A stretch of 64,000 bases of DNA. Origin: Acidovorax sp. A79 (GTDB lineage: Bacteria; Pseudomonadota; Gammaproteobacteria; Burkholderiales; Burkholderiaceae_C). Positions 63,081 to 64,000 of this stretch are shown here, piece by piece (within the stretch, counting starts at the first letter, position 1; each line of letters starts with the position of its first letter). The notes beneath the pieces are model-generated. The model did no database searches. It saw only the letters and a program-made list of their open reading frames with translations, and was not told where the DNA came from. A program made the position numbers and the translations under genes. The stretch lies in contig NZ_AP028672.1 in NCBI RefSeq assembly GCF_041154505.1, forward strand, positions 5,062,501-5,126,500, read 5' to 3'.

Positions 63081-63969
63081 GGTGAGGTAATGAATTCGGT
63101 TGATGTCTATGTCTGCTTGCGCAGGCGACCAGCGATCATGCAAATCCGATGGCACGAATGCCGTCGGACTCTTGAGCATTCCCAAGGATTGCTCGGATGT
63201 GATTGCTGGAGACTCCCAGCGAGTGACGACAGCGTCCCTGGGTTCAACCAGCGTCGAGGTTGGCGTAAGCAGCCTACTCGAGCAGGGCGTGCACCAATTT
63301 CTTAGCTACGAAGCCCCGGGCTGCCGTAGTAGTTAGTGCTGTATGTTCAATGGAGCTACGAAGCTTGTCGCAATTCCAACCTCAAATTTGCATTCTTGGC
63401 GTCGAGGCCAGTTTCGTCTTGAGGTCACCCGGTCCATTTTCCTAGTGGACACATGGCAGATGACGGAGCCACATCGCAGCTGTAATGCAATCGTGACTGC
63501 TCCAACTCTTTTGCCCATGTTTGTACTTGGCTGCACTAAGGATAGCAGGTCTGAAAAAGAAAGTCTCCTGGCCGGAAAGTGATCTGCGCTACACAAGCGG
63601 TCACAAACGTCGTGCCGATGTACCCGTTCGCTCGGGCTCCATTGGACCTCTATAGATCACGGCTGTCGATGGATCTGGAGCATTCCCGCGCAATTGGAGG
63701 GAAGATCGCATAGGCAGAGGGCTGGATCGAATAGATCATGAAGCAATTTTTCTTGTATCGAAAGATCGCTGCCATTCTGGACGGAGGGGCGATGACGGCA
63801 TCGGTTATGGGGTTAGCAAGTGCAAGGTAGTGGCACTGCTCAATCAGAAGTAAACAGTATTGGTCGGCAGGGGTGCCCCCGCCATGCACTCAGCGCCGAC
63901 GGCAAACATGGGCAGAGGAGGTGCGGTGGGCTGCTTTAGGCTGGTTGCAGTCGGTCAACTCAACATAGC

Positions 63970-64000
63970 CAATGACTGCTGCCTCCCAAAGCAGTCATTG
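63970..64000. repeat. Inverted repeat at the right window edge
   Basis: CAATGACTGCT/AGCAGTCATTG arms (11 bp) around a 9-nt loop. It could be a terminator for a gene beyond the edge or part of a dispersed repeat. Confidence 0.6.

Noticed and set aside
63333..63596. Overlapping 79- and 87-aa frames on opposite strands
   Set aside because: Neither has recognisable features, and each is the antisense of the other; evidence is insufficient to call either.

Overview
The window looks like chromosome of a high-GC betaproteobacterium, most likely Comamonadaceae (Acidovorax/Comamonas/Delftia type). The basis is GC- and CG-rich codon use, a DUF4148 protein beside HU, IS1182, IS110 and IS3 type transposases, and P2-like prophage proteins of the kind common in that family. 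No rRNA or tRNA gene was found, so the genus is inference.

Layout. 0-2.6 kb: a C5-cytosine methyltransferase and a partner with a DUF3883-like C-terminus, both on the minus strand and each broken by a one-base frameshift. 2.7-27 kb: almost the complete late half of a P2-like prophage. Minus strand, in transcription order: O, N, M, L, X, holin, lysozyme, Rz/Rz1, R, a 34-aa microprotein, S, a YcxB-like moron, V, W, J, I, fibre genes, FI, FII, E/E', T, U, D. Plus strand: P and Q, followed by a terminator and a cos-like sequence. Integrase, repressor and replication genes are absent, so the early half is deleted or lies elsewhere. 27.2-31.5 kb: a defence-like cluster starting at the P2 old/tin cargo position: an AT-rich protein with a HEPN-like motif, a TIR protein and a ScoMcrA-like HNH nuclease. 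31.7-37.3 kb: an XRE regulator, HU, a secreted nuclease, DUF4148, an IS1182-type transposase and a membrane-anchored protein.

37.6-46 kb is a patchwork accessory region. It holds a tyrosine recombinase fragment, an Abi-C-like + DUF3800 operon, a 695-aa protein with a PD-(D/E)xK-like N-terminus and a Cys/His cluster, a short lipoprotein, two gene cassettes with attC sites (an integron array with no integrase in view), and remnants of IS110, IS3 and McrC. 46.5-58.4 kb encodes mostly exported proteins: a three-gene unit (secreted protein, Sel1-repeat protein, class 3 lipase lipoprotein), a LuxR regulator, a lipoprotein/serine protease pair, a muramidase-like protein and a patatin. 59-63 kb is an integrative or satellite element with an AlpA regulator, an inovirus Gp2-like HUH protein preceded by a perfect palindrome, a DUF3987 protein and an unknown gene.

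Five genes are each broken by what looks like the loss of one base, four of them in or beside C/G runs. Adding one base restores a full-length family member every time. This suggests residual sequencing indels at least as strongly as real pseudogenes, so 'broken' calls should be read with that in mind. The best candidates for undescribed biology are the DUF3800/Abi-C pair, the 695-aa nuclease-like protein and the HEPN-like protein beside the phage cos region.
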